Positions 10,001 through 19,867 of a stretch of DNA of 26,700 nucleotides are shown here, piece after piece. The notes beneath the pieces are model-generated. The model was not told the DNA's origin. It did no database searches and was given only the letters and a program-made list of their open reading frames with translations. The first letter of the stretch is position 1; each line of letters opens with the position of its first letter. Position numbers and translations under genes: made by a program. The DNA comes from Brevipalpus yothersi. Lineage: Eukaryota; Arthropoda; Arachnida; Trombidiformes; Tenuipalpidae. Location of the stretch: positions 3,335 to 30,034 of the forward strand of contig QZCP01000527.1 of assembly GCA_003956705.1 (NCBI GenBank). The letters are read 5' to 3'.

Positions 10001-12138
10001 TCTAGCATAAACTTTGTTCTCTATAAGAGAACTGATGAGCCACATTTCTAGAATTTTCAATTCTATCGATTCAATTTATGTGAAGGCAAATTTCCAATCT
10101 TTTTGATAAACGCATTTTTTTCTCTCTAGGTCTCCTCTGGTACAGAATCTAGTTCCACCAATAGCAGCTCGAGTGATAGTAGCCAAGACAGTGATAGTGA
10201 TGATTCTTCTACTTCTGAGTCTGACACAAAGAGAAAACGTTCAAAGTCGAAGAAAGATCGGCGCCGATCTAAAACGAAAAAAGTTGTAAAGAAAAGCCGT
10301 TCCGAGTCGAAGAAAGACTCAAAGCACAAATCGAGGAGGCGAGCATCAAGTTCATCATCCTCTGAATCTTCTGACTCTAGTGAGGCTGATGGGAAATCAT
10401 CGTCTTCATATTCTAGTTCTAGTTCAGATTCAGGCAAGAAAAGATCTGTAAAAAGGTCTCACCATAAAAAGAATGACCATTCCAGACATAAGGTAAGCAT
10501 TTCACTATTTTTTGAGTTCTCTATTAAACTATAAGTTGTTCCTCGCGCTTTGATTGCATGCCTTACTGAGATTAGCTATTTATAATTTATGCTCAACAAA
10601 TTATAACTGGATGAATCTTATTGATTAATTATGCCCTCCTGTCTACGGACCTCTGCTTTTTCTCTACTATGTAAGTACTAACTCTCTAGGTGAGGAAATA
10701 TTTGTAAGAGAGGAAAAAACTACTAGAATAGAATTAATCTTAATTATCCAGAAGAATTCCATCTCATTGTATTATTCTTTTGATTTAGTCCTCTAAAGAA
10801 GCTCACCATTCGAAGGAAAGAAGGATTTCTGAAAAAGAAAAGTCAAAGCAGACCAACGATAAGCCTTCCCATAGCAGCATCGATGAAAAATTGAAAAAAT
10901 CTTCTGAGCATTCAAAAGATGGAACGAATAGCTCCAAGCGATCAAGTGATCACAGCAAAACTGTACCTCCTCCTCATTCAAAAAAGGAAGATGCTCAGCC
11001 AACACGTCAAAGCATTTCTCCTAAGAACTACTCTAGCTCTTCTGACTATGAAGATGATGTAGTCGAACCTCGTGTACGCTCAGAAATTCGACTTGCTCAT
11101 CCTCCTGAAGCTAAATCTCAAGTTTCATCAAAAGATGACTCTAAAGAACGAAAGGAAACAGCTAAAGATGTTCCAAAAAGTTATTCTTTGGACAATCAAC
11201 TATCCAAACAGAGTGAGTTTTATCTACTAATTTAGCCAAATCGATTTTTTTTAATTAGATCCTCGTGTATCAGCCAAACAATGTTTTCATTCTCACAATA
11301 TTTCTCTTTATCCTCCAAAGCAAAAGAAGACGTCACCAAAGAAAAGGATGACTATAAGAAAGAAAATCGCAATAGAAATACGAGCAGAAACAGAAATAAA
11401 AGCAGAAGCAGAAGCATAGACAGAAGTAGAAGTAGGAGTAGAAGTGGAAGTAGAAGCAGAAGTGTTAAGAGGAAATCCACTTCTAGAAGCCGAGAATCTC
11501 CTGTCAAGAGACATTCCATGACAAGACGCAAAGAAACTTCGAAAAGTCGATCGAGCTCTTACAGAAGTGGCCGATCTGGGTCTGGATCTAGATCTCGATC
11601 AAGAAGAAAATCTCACTCACGGAGTAAAATTTCATCCAAGAAAGACTTGCCAACCCGCTCTGATCGATCTTCAACACGACGCTCGCGCTCTTTATCATCT
11701 GATTCGTCATCTTCTTCATCTTCATCAACTACAGGATCATCTTCATCTAGCTCATATTCAAGTAACTCTTCCGCTAGCTCTTCAGCATCTCGCAAAGCCA
11801 GGAGACGGGGTAGCTCACCTAGTTTTCGTGATCGGAGACGTATCACAAGGTACTATCATTGAAAATTGAAACTCAAGCCTTTTCAGTTTCCCTAATTTTG
11901 TTTCTTACCCTCCTCAGTAGAAGATGATTTTTTTGCAAGACCTTATTTTTATTTCGCTTTTTCCTGGTAAGCATCTGGGGCTCTCTATTATTATTATTAT
12001 TATTATTATATTTACCCGTTTTCGAGGCACTCTCATGAATTTTTTGACTTCTAATTGCTTCTCTATGATTTCAGTGCGAGGAAGAAACCTATTCCTTATC
12101 ATAGATCTTCAACATCCTCTGATTCAACTGATGTTTGA
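7061..12138 (+). CDS. SRRM2: SRRM2/CWC21-type SR repetitive matrix protein
   Basis: Spliceosome component (SRm300/Cwc21 family) that contacts Prp8 and Snu114 in the active spliceosome. Exons are 7061-7299, 7409-7522, 9657-9951, 10130-10492, 10789-11212, 11321-11849 and 12075-12138: 675 codons plus TGA, all phases kept. The N-terminus MYNGIGLQTPRGSGTNGYV is the family signature, followed by the cwf21 domain (about residues 52-98, LDHERKRKIEVKCLEM...). The third exon has ETHQMAELNQERN and FGISPFFVEGSSFDPNR, also diagnostic. The rest is low complexity: Ser/Lys runs with acidic Ser blocks in exons 4-5, dense RS repeats in exon 6, and ARKKPIPYHRSS at the end, a tail known from SRRM proteins. It is much shorter than human SRRM2 (about 2750 residues). 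The exon 6 acceptor (11319-11320) was chosen because the stronger-looking AG near 11259 shifts the RS frame; exon 6's donor is GTACTA, weak, but required by phase. Intron 2 is 2134 bp. Confidence 0.93.
7523..8551 (+). other. Intron 2 of the SRRM2-type gene, first part
   Basis: This is unusually long for the window. Near 7752-7890 a Lys/Arg/Glu-rich open frame (EGTDENEDEDGELVLKDGGK..., then KKRRRG) looks coding-like but has no phase-compatible splice sites. A TATATATTTAT-like stretch near 8365-8375 could belong to an internal promoter for the exon at 8552. Otherwise I see nothing. Confidence 0.4.
8552..9003 (+). CDS. Alternative first exon of the SRRM2-type gene
   Basis: An ATG with A at -3 opens a 150-codon frame that reaches a consensus donor, AG|GTGAGC, at 9003/9004. 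The exon ends in phase 2, the same phase as exon 2, so joining to 9657 (AG|T GTC AAA) continues into SVKETHQMAELNQ without a frameshift. The isoform would lose the cwf21 domain and gain a Ser/Thr-rich N-terminus (SVSPSKNEEKETESTSIST-like) ending in a strong basic patch, KKKRRRRRKRY (near residue 110), a likely nuclear signal. Read through, the frame ends in TGA at 9005-9007. No phase-compatible acceptor was found upstream, so an alternative promoter fits better than a cassette exon. A separate nested 151-residue gene is the other reading. Confidence 0.55.
9004..9656 (+). other. Intron 2 of the SRRM2-type gene, last part
   Basis: AT-rich with pyrimidine-rich stretches, ending in TTTCCTTTTCAG. 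A small perfect stem, CTGATG/CATCAG around CAGC, lies near 9129-9144. I see no other feature. Confidence 0.6.
11987..12009. repeat. (ATT)n microsatellite in SRRM2-type intron 6
   Basis: About seven ATT units lie in the last intron of the gene, about 65 bp before the final acceptor. Length variation here would be intronic. Confidence 0.85.
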
Positions 12139-12305
12139 TCAAATGGTCTAATCACTATTACGCAGGAGGTTTGGTGAATCTGTTCTAAAGTAGGAACATT
12201 ATAGTGTTCGAGTATGCTAAAATTATCATGTGAAAATTGAACAATTTTCTGTGCACCTTATTCTAAAGTAATCATCCTATGACAAAACTCATCACTTTTG
12301 TTTTC

Positions 12306-12311
12306 AATAAA
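12306..12311 (+). terminator. Poly(A) signal of the SRRM2-type gene
   Basis: A canonical AATAAA lies 168 nt after the TGA at 12136-12138, followed by a T-rich stretch. Confidence 0.6.
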
Positions 12312-12428
12312 AACATGTATAATTCTCCTATTTAATCTACAATCTATAGTTTGGCCAAAAAACTCAGCCTCTCACATAGGGCGTTTAGAATAATGAGACT
12401 GATCATGAATTAGATTTATAAATTACAA

Positions 12429-12623
12429 TCATTCGACCAAATTTATGGGTAAAATATTGAGAAGAAGGTTCTGTTTTTTTACTTCAATAGTGAAAATTTG
12501 AGCGATATTGGTGGGTAGCTTTCTCGAATGTGGAACTTGCAAGTCCTGCGTCGGCTCGACATCGATATTGATCGTTTTCCAGAGGCATGATGGAATTCCA
12601 AATTTTGAAGATGACTCACTCAT
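12429..12623 (-). CDS. Hypothetical small protein, 64 aa
   Basis: An ATG in good context (ACAATG) opens 64 codons to TGA, antisense to the gap between the SRRM2-type gene and the sialyltransferase. The product starts MSESSSKFGIPSCLWKTINI and ends LLLNILPINLVE. It has no signal peptide, membrane span or motif I recognise. Base composition in the first 40 codons is richer in G+C than the flanks, which favours coding. Its start is 127 bp from the sialyltransferase ATG on the other strand, so the two could be divergent. It may be chance. Confidence 0.3.
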   Translation of the reverse strand: MSESSSKFGIPSCLWKTINIDVEPTQDLQVPHSRKLPTNIAQIFTIEVKKQNLLLNILPINLVE

Positions 12624-12749
12624 TGTGGTAATGATTGGTTGTAAATCGTGATAAATTAATGTTCTTCAATGATTTATCATTTGTATTGAAGATGATCCTC
12701 TAGCGATAGAGGCTACATATTTACACAATGTTTGTTGTCTCTGACAATC

Positions 12750-14147
12750 ATGCCAGATTCTTCCTCTGTGTTCAATCGCTTGATTGTTAGGAATCGGACA
12801 GCTGATATGTTGATGTGCTCAATGTGCCTTATGCTCTTCCTGATCCTTTTCAGTAGTGGTTTTTATATATATCTCATGATAAGCCAATTTCTTCTAGAAA
12901 AGTAGGTCAAAATTTGGATTAATTTACTCATATTTGTTGCAATATTTCAATTTATTTTAGCTGGAGCTCAAAGTTGGGAGCGCGATAGAATTCTCTCAAA
13001 ATATCCGAGGTTCCATCTATTAACAATCTTATTTTGATTTTATAGGCCTCCTCCGAGGATAATTGTCCCAAAGATTGTCAAGCATAGTGATAACTTTTTC
13101 GAGCTTTCCAAAAGTAGAGAATCCATGAGAATGATCATTCAAGACTTGCACCGTTTAGGAGAAGAGGATAGATCATTAGCAAATATGACCCAAGAATTGC
13201 AAGAGCAGGTCAAAAGACACATGTCCAAGATCAGAGAGAAGCTGAGTGGATGGTTATCAAGACGATCAAGTGCAATATGGATGAAAGAACTTAATCACAA
13301 CCGTTATTCGATACCCGATATTCCTCTCTCGAATCTACAACCTCCTAGCAGAGATTTTCTATGTGCTGTTCCTCTTCGCACTATCGCAAGTGGAGACAAT
13401 CTTCTGCCAAACCTTCAACTTTCCAAATATCTGATCGAAGATAGCTTTCTGTTGACTTCATGGAAGCGATTCAAAAATCGTGATACATGTGCTATAGTCA
13501 GCAGTTCTGGAGCTTTGAAAGGCTCAAATTTAGGTAATGAAATAAATTCTCATGATATTGTCTTCCGTTTCAATGATGCACCAACCAATGGATATGAAGA
13601 GGATGTAGGAAATAAGACATCAATAAGAATACTGAATTCCCAGGTAGTCGCGAAGAAAAATTTTTCCATCAAAAACCCCCTCTATTCTGACTCCATTAAT
13701 TTGGTTTGGGATCCTTCCAATTATACTGTCGATCTGCTACAATGGTCATCCCATCCAGATCATTATTTTTTTAATAATTTTATTGAATCTCGTATCAAAG
13801 AACCTGAAACGCCATTTTTCATCATCCATCCACAATTTTTATGGGATCTTTGGGTTCAGATTCAATCGGGCTTTCCAAAGAAGATCATGCAAACACCTCC
13901 ATCATCTGGTTTCATCGGACTAATGTTGGCCATGAAGTTATGTGCTTATGTTGATTTTTACGAATACGTTCCGTCAATGAGAATGAGCGAAAGATGCCAT
14001 TATTATGATAATTCTTCTGGATTAGGCTGTACTCTCGGTGATTGGCATCCTCTCGCTGCCGAAAAATTGTTTGCCCTCCGTCTCAATAGAGCAAGTGATC
14101 GAGAAATTGCAATCAAAGGTAAAATAAGAATAACCGGATGTGATTGA
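12750..14147 (+). CDS. ST6GAL: Beta-galactoside alpha-2,6-sialyltransferase (GT29)
   Basis: Golgi type II enzyme that transfers sialic acid from CMP-Neu5Ac to terminal Gal or GalNAc of glycans. Exon 1 (12750-12901) and exon 2 (13046-14147) join in phase and give 417 residues, close to human ST6GAL1 (406). Exon 1 encodes a short cytosolic tail and a signal anchor at about residues 20-45. A stem follows, then the sialyl motifs: L (CAIVSSSGALKGSNLGNEIN..., residues 199-245, with FRFNDAP and VGNKTSIRILNSQ), S (PPSSGFIGLMLAMKLC, about 334-350), motif III (CHYYDN, 368) and VS (HPLAAEK, 385-391), whose His385 and Glu390 match the catalytic pair. WDPSNY and FFNNF between L and S are typical of ST6Gal rather than ST3Gal or ST8Sia. 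Whether the acceptor is Gal or GalNAc (LacdiNAc, as for the fly enzyme) cannot be read from sequence. The 144-bp intron holds another AG (12960) that leads to a stop and is not used. Confidence 0.95.
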
Positions 14148-14182
14148 ATCATCATTCTGTACAACATTTATCATCAAATGTG

Positions 14183-14188
14183 AATAAA
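14183..14188 (+). terminator. Poly(A) signal of the sialyltransferase gene
   Basis: AATAAA lies 36 nt after the stop codon, implying a very short 3' UTR. Confidence 0.6.
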
Positions 14189-16436
14189 TTTGCCATTAAA
14201 TCCACTCTGGATGATATGTTTCAATTTGCTTACTCACTCTGTAGCAGTGAATTCTTATATATTGTATAGATTCCTCAAGAAATCGAGGAACATTTCCCTT
14301 ATTAATTAAAATGTAGATCCTCTCTCTCATTTGAAAGCCTCTTTCAGAGAAAAAATCAGCTTTTTAGCATCAGGATGCAGCAAAATTAGGCTTCATTCAA
14401 ATTAGAGTTGTTAGTTAAAAATATTCACTCATCATAAGTTCTTTATTCTTTTGTGGTGATTTTTTCCCAATGATTTCAAACAATTGAGGGTAGGATTTGA
14501 CCAAGTTTAAATACAATATAATAGCAATTTTCAGAACTTCAATTTTTTTAACATACCATTGAAATCGTCTCACTACATTTTTCGCGGTAGTTGATTTGAA
14601 TGCACTAAGAGAGCTGTTTGACTCAATTTCTCGGAATTTCTCCCATCAATTGTGATGAGAAATGATTCAAGGCATCTCCTCCTGAATCATTGGCCATGAT
14701 TCAACAAGCTCTCTGAATGCCCTGATCCAGTGAAATTTATAGTTTCAAAATTGTGAAAGTTCTCCTCCTGAGCGCTATCATAAAATGAAAAGCAATGAGC
14801 CTGACAATGGTGTTACGTTGATTATCGATTGGAATTTAAAAATCAATTTGAAAATATAAAAAATGTATTTCATACATGAAATTGGGAAATTAGGCTGCAT
14901 ATCTAAATATAAATTGAGCAAAAGGGTTAAATTTTGAGTAGAATGATGATTTCATCAACGCCAAAATATTGAATTTCGAAATTTAAATGAGAAGATCATC
15001 CAAGTGGGAAAGTTTTTTTCGTCCATCAAATCGGAGAGCAAATTAAAAAAATCCTAATTTTAATCAAATTTTTGGACACTCTTTTTTTCAATACTCAAAA
15101 GTAGCCCCTCAAGAGATTGGTATAGATGATGGAAAAGTGGTTCCAATAGAAGTAGAAGTAGTAGTAGTGGTGGTAGTTGACGTGGAAAAGCGAATCACTT
15201 TTTTTTCTGAAATGCTAAACCAGAAACCAGAATAGTGAGAAGGAAGTCAGAATCATTCTCTTCACCAGCATCATCTTTGATCAATCATCATCATACGATA
15301 TGTGTATGTGCAATACGTCGCTTTAATCCCGAAAATTCTGTTGGTTATATTTCCTTCTGTGGAAAAATTGTTTCACATTATTATCTGATCATCACAATTT
15401 TATCATCATCATATTTGTCCAATATACTCAATCAATTTGAACATACCAATACAGACCAGTATTCCAGTACTATTGACAATTAATTCGAAAATTCATTTTG
15501 AACCGGTGTCTTTTGATAAAGCTTTTGATACTCTAACAAGGTGAGTGACTGTTTGTTTTATCACCATGATTCTTACAATTGTACTATTTTTCAAGGTCAA
15601 TACTTTGAAATTGAAATTGAAATTAAACTGACCAAATAGATATGGATTTATTGAAATAATCATCAAAATTTTGAAGACATTTTCCGGTTCATTCACAATT
15701 CCGCTTACATTGTTGATGTTTAGTTTTAATCGAAATTTTGTACAATGGTTGATCATTTGTTTCTATTTCGAAGATGACAATGACTTTTGACATGATTTCA
15801 TCTCTCTAGGATCTTCCATGTAAATTAGATCACCTCTCATCTGATTTGTTGCCTGATTACGCAACCATGTGGTTTGCTATCAATGATATGATATGACATT
15901 GTTTCCCTTCTGTTCCAAGTCTTCAGTATGAGTTTATTTTTCCGTTTCTCGGTGTAGAAAGAATTTCTCTCTGTTCAAAATGATGATGGAAACCAGATAG
16001 ATTATCCACAATTTTTCACCATCTTGTCCAGGAAAGTCTTTTTCATGGTCTATTTGAGGCGATTGCTGTCAAACTTGTTCTCTGTTCTGAATACTAGTAG
16101 TTGTGATAGAGATCGATCACCACTAGTTACCAAAACCATTTATCTCCACTCTTTGGCACTTACAAACACACACACATCTTCATCTTCATCTCCATCATCA
16201 AGATGGTCAGAATGGGCCATGTTTGTTGTTATTCCTCCTATTGTGAACATCTCTCCTGAATCCAGATTCTTGTCTCCATATTTGAGTCAACATTTCACCA
16301 ATTGACCTACCTCTTGATAGTCTGCTTACACTCACACATCTCGGTCATCATCACTGAATTGAACCAATCTATTTTTTGCTCAACACATACTTTTTATTTG
16401 AAGCTCTCTCTCTCCTTCTAACTATCTTTTTAAAAG
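14189..16436. other. Intergenic interval, no gene supported
   Basis: This 2.25 kb lies between the sialyltransferase and IDH. Open frames here use non-ATG starts or are low complexity (the AGT/AGG triplet repeat near 15150-15180, Ser runs near 16175-16200). It includes the folded element at 14602-14720 and, toward the right, presumably the IDH promoter and 5' UTR exons. Several pyrimidine-tract-plus-AG sites (near 15810 and 16031) could be acceptors of untranslated exons, but I cannot support any. Confidence 0.5.
14602..14720. other. Predicted multi-hairpin element (outer stem, two inner hairpins)
   Basis: The arms 14602-14625 and 14697-14720 are inverted copies of each other over 24 bases with about 5 mismatches. 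Between them lie two nearly perfect hairpins, 14636-14648 with 14653-14663 (four-base loop), and 14661-14672 with 14681-14691 (eight-base loop). Together they can fold as a three-way junction. It lies beyond the sialyltransferase poly(A) signal, so it is probably a separate transcript, a mobile-element remnant or chance. The fold was made by eye. Confidence 0.4.
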
Positions 16437-18351
16437 ATGTTCATAACACGAAAAGCCGGTCTATTTATTCATGAACTTTTTCACCATCAGAAGCCTGTCA
16501 TCATTTCATCATCCATTAATTGTGAGTTACTACTCTTCATGCCAGTCTGTGTGTGTGACAATAGGCCATCATGTTTGAGACCTACTCGTGATCCTACAGG
16601 TCGTCATTAATCTTCTTGCTCCAGATATATCTTTTCTCATCACAGTAGACATGTATCTTATGTAACAATTTTCATTTCCATTGTGAATCATTATGATAAA
16701 TTCTTCCCCCTTCTGATTGTGGGGAAATTCTCTCTCTTCCTCATTTCATCTTCTCTCTCTCTCTGTTGATAATGCTCTTTACTGCATGTCGATGCACTCA
16801 TATGACTGAACTTGATCTTCATACTTCGCATTTAAGTGAAAACAATATTCCACAGCCACTAACAAGTGTGTGTTTACTTTCTTTGATTGTCTTTGTCTAC
16901 TGTGTCTAGTTTCTAGAAAAATGTCTTTCAAGCCAATCAAATGTGGTCCAATCGTCGAGGTTAAAGGAGACGAGATGACAAGGATCATTTGGGAATTGAT
17001 TAAGGAAAAACTTATATTTCCATTTGTCAACATGGATTTACACACCTATGATCTTGGTATGGAAGAACGAGATCGAACCAATGACCAAGTGACCATTGAT
17101 TGTGCGAATGCAATCAAAAAGTACAATGTGGGTGTTAAATGTGCCACAATAACTCCTGATGAACAGCGGGTGGTTGAATTTAAGCTCAAAGAAATGTGGA
17201 GATCACCGAATGGAACTATTCGTAATATTTTGGGTGGAACTGTATTTCGAGAGCCGATTATCTGCAAAAATATTCCACAGTTGGTTCCTGGCTGGAAGAA
17301 ACCAATAATCATTGGTCGTCACGCATATGGGGATCAGTACAAAGCCACCGATTTCGTTGTGCCTGGTGAAGGAAAATTGGAGATCAAGTTTGTACCATCA
17401 AAAGGTGGTGATCCAATAACTCATCAGGTATTTGAATTCAAGGATGGTGGAGGAGTTTCTCTGTCGATGTATAACACCGACAAGAGCATAATGGACTTTG
17501 CCCATAGTTCATTCCAATACTCACTTGATCGAGGAATGCCATTATATTTGAGCACCAAAAATACCATTCTCAAGCGTTACGATGGACGCTTCAAGGATAT
17601 TTTCCAAGAAATTTATGAGAAAAATTATCAATCTCAATTCAAAGAGAAAGGTGAGTGATCATTAATTGATTTCGCTTAGACTTGCGTCTGAAAGAAATTG
17701 GCTTCTTAATATTGGGCTGATAATTTCCCTCTAGTTGAATGAGTTATGTGGACTTACAATTTACACTTGAAAATCATAAACGAAATCTGAAGGATCCTAC
17801 ATTTTATTAATTGATTTTCCCATTTTCTTTTTGAATGTTCAGGAATATGGTATGAGCATCGATTGATTGATGACATGGTTGCCCAGGTTATGAAATCTGA
17901 CGGTGGATTCGTTTGGGCTTGCAAAAATTATGATGGAGATGTGCAATCTGACTCTGTAGCTCAAGGATATGGCTCTCTAGGCTTGATGACATCAGTCCTA
18001 ATCTGTCCCGATGGTAAGACTGTCGAGGCTGAGGCTGCTCATGGAACAGTGACCAGACACTATAGAATGCATCAAGAAGGAAAAGAAACTTCAACCAATC
18101 CAATTGCATCGATTTTCGCTTGGACTCGAGGCTTCATCCACAGAGCAAAGCTTGACAACAATCCAGAACTGGCTAAATTTGCTGAATGTTTGGAGCAAGT
18201 TTGCGTTGAGACAATTGAGTCTGGATTCATGACTAAAGATCTGGCTATTTGCATCAAGGGAATGTCTGGTGTTCAGAGGTCAGACTATCTCAACACGTTT
18301 GAGTTTATGGACAAGTTGGGTGCCAACTTGAAAGCCAAGTTAGGCGCCTGA
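16437..18351 (+). CDS. Idh: NADP-dependent isocitrate dehydrogenase, with mitochondrial presequence exon
   Basis: Converts isocitrate and NADP+ to 2-oxoglutarate, CO2 and NADPH. The core is two exons, 16910-17650 and 17843-18351. From the ATG at 16921 it gives 412 residues that align with human IDH1 (414) almost without gaps: SPNGTIRN, GRHAYGDQYKATDF with Arg133 equal to human Arg132, Lys213, and NYDGDVQSDSVAQGYGSLGLM. An upstream exon, 16437-16521, starts with ATG, ends with donor T|GTGAGT in phase 1 and joins the acceptor at 16909 to read MFITRKAGLFIHELFHHQKP, then VIISSSINFSRK before the core Met. That 32-residue basic, hydroxylated leader without acidic residues except one Glu resembles a mitochondrial presequence and gives 444 residues (human IDH2: 452). 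The C-terminus ends in AKLGA and lacks the AKL peroxisomal signal of IDH1. The gene probably makes both forms, as the single fly Idh gene does; the upstream exon is less certain than the core. Confidence 0.92.
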
Positions 18352-18877
18352 CTGAAAGGGTCTAGTCTTTGATAGATTGATCCTGCCATTTGATCTAAAT
18401 AATCAATTTGAGAACTTGAACTTTCGATTGGATTAAACTATTTTATATTGATAACCGAGTCTTATAACGGTATAAAGTTATTACGGGACGAATTCAGACT
18501 TTCAAATAGTCAAACATAATTCTCGAGAAAATACAAGAATCTTTTCGTCTTAGACCTGAGAAACCAATACTTCCAATCAGCATATTAAATACATAGCCGC
18601 TGGTGCAAGCATGATTTCACTTTTTCTAATATAAATATACCGGTCAGATCGAGTACATCGATTCTTTAAAATTTATTTTATGATTACCGAGTAATAATGC
18701 TAACAAAGTGCAGCATGAGTACAGTGTATATAGTAAATGACAAAGTTCAGAGCGGAAAATAAAATGAAACTCACAATGAATGATAAATAAAATAAATACT
18801 CGGCTTCACTATACTCTCATGAATAGGCATTCAGATTAAATCGCGAGCTACATCCTCAATTGATGTCAACCGATACT
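18352..18877. other. Convergent 3' interval between IDH and G gamma
   Basis: Both genes end toward this interval. Possible poly(A) signals are ATTAAA at 18432-18437 (plus, for IDH) and AATAAA reading minus at 18677-18672 (for G gamma). No gene is seen. Confidence 0.5.
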
Positions 18878-19120
18878 TCAAAAAATCGTACATTTTCGTG
18901 ATTCTTTGTATGGATCATCATCCGAAAGTGATCCACTCAAAAGATGGTCATCTTGTTCATGTTCGAGACAGTATCTCTTCAATCTGTGAATAAATAAGGA
19001 ATTAAAAAAATTACGTCTCCTAAATGAAATTGGAATAAATATTCACTGAACACACACTTACTCTTCACATGCTTCCGAGACGGAAAGACGATAAACACTG
19101 ACATCCTGAATCGGATTCAT
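18878..19120 (-). CDS. Heterotrimeric G-protein gamma subunit, 5' end uncertain
   Basis: Two exons, 19120-19062 and 18983-18878, separated by a 78-bp GT-AG intron, keep phase and give 54 codons plus TGA. The product contains VYRLSVSEACEELKRYC, EHEQDDHLLSG, a DPY in place of the usual NPF, and ends KESRKCTIF: a GGL (gamma) domain with a C-terminal CAAX box (CTIF) for prenylation, which anchors the G beta-gamma dimer to membrane. Family members are 65-75 residues; the model lacks much of the N-terminal helix that forms a coiled coil with G beta. The frame stays open upstream of this ATG (about 25 codons, FDPSVLKHSA...), so a further 5' exon joined within that stretch is likely, or the ATG is internal. 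A CCAAT box reads minus at 19408-19404. It differs from RGS GGL domains by its size and CAAX end. Confidence 0.82.
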
Positions 19121-19602
19121 GGCGGAATGCTTCAAAACAGACGGATCAAAGTGAGCCAGTTTCGTTAAGCACTCAAATTTCCACCAGAAAATAAATCAAT
19201 AATTAAGTAGTCCAATTAACGAAAACCCAAAGATTCAAATCAATGTCAATATTTTCAGATAGAATCAGGCTTAAATCACACTCGATTGCAAACTGCAATA
19301 ATCGTACGACTGCGCTTTTCAATTTACAGGCTCACGATCATGGAAATACTTTCCTTACAGTAATCGAAAGTATTTTTTTCCTTCTGCTTTCACTTTCATC
19401 CTGATTGGCTGGACATATAATAATCAATAATCATTCCATTGTTTCATGAAGGATATTGATAGTGAGATAGTGAATGTGTATGTGTGGAGATGTGAAGTTG
19501 AGCAAAGTTTATTGATAGATAAAATTTGATTTAATTTTGTTTGATCCTGGGCAAATGTCTCTGGTAAATGCACAATCGGAAAGAGGACCAAAACTTTTTC
19601 AC
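19121..19602. other. Upstream region of G gamma, with a short hairpin
   Basis: Contains the likely G gamma promoter (minus), including CCAAT at 19408-19404. A perfect 10-bp inverted repeat, AAATACTTTC and GAAAGTATTT, at 19344-19375 encloses a 12-base loop. On the right, AAAA at 19590-19593 is the TTTT pol III stop for the tRNA gene. Confidence 0.5.
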
Positions 19603-19674
19603 AGGGGGCACCCGGGATTGAACCGGGGACCTCTCGATCTGCAGTCGAATGCTCTACCACTGAGCTATACCCCC
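19603..19674 (-). tRNA. tRNA-Cys (GCA)
   Basis: A 72-nt cloverleaf reads on the minus strand: acceptor GGGGGTA/TGCCCCC with discriminator U, D arm GCTC/GAGC, anticodon stem TTCGA/TCGAG with loop CTGCAGA (anticodon GCA at 19642-19640), variable AGGTC, and T arm CCCGG/CCGGG with loop TTCAATC. A box A and B box (GGTTCAATCC) are present; there is no intron. A TTTT terminator follows about 9 nt downstream (19593-19590). U73 is the identity base for cysteine tRNAs. All stems pair, with two G-U wobbles, so it looks functional. Confidence 0.97.
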
Positions 19675-19867
19675 AGCTATACCCGATACTGATGGCTAAA
19701 AGTGTCCCATACGTTGGCCAATGTTGTGGGTGTTTTTTGGCCCCCCTTTCTTTTTTCGGTGTGGAGACAAAAAAATTTACATTTACATTTATGTATTCAA
19801 ATTTTTTTTTTCTGTTCTTTTTTTTATATACACATATTCGATGGTAAGCTGGTGATATTTGGGGGCA

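Noticed and set aside
11259..11320. Upstream acceptor (TTTTTTTAATTAG near 11259) for SRRM2-type exon 6
   Set aside because: It puts the following repeats in a frame that soon stops; the AAAG acceptor at 11320 keeps the RS-repeat frame and leads to the SRRM-like tail.
12961..13045. Extra exon between sialyltransferase exons 1 and 2
   Set aside because: Joining exon 1 to 12961 gives an in-frame TAG within ten codons and needs a poor donor; direct joining to 13046 is in phase.
15235..16305. Several 80-90 codon frames between the sialyltransferase and IDH
   Set aside because: Non-ATG starts or simple-sequence content (Ser and Asn runs), no splice support, no motifs.
19424..19660. Minus-strand frame over the tRNA gene
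   Set aside because: Its N-terminal part is only a translation of the tRNA-Cys sequence.
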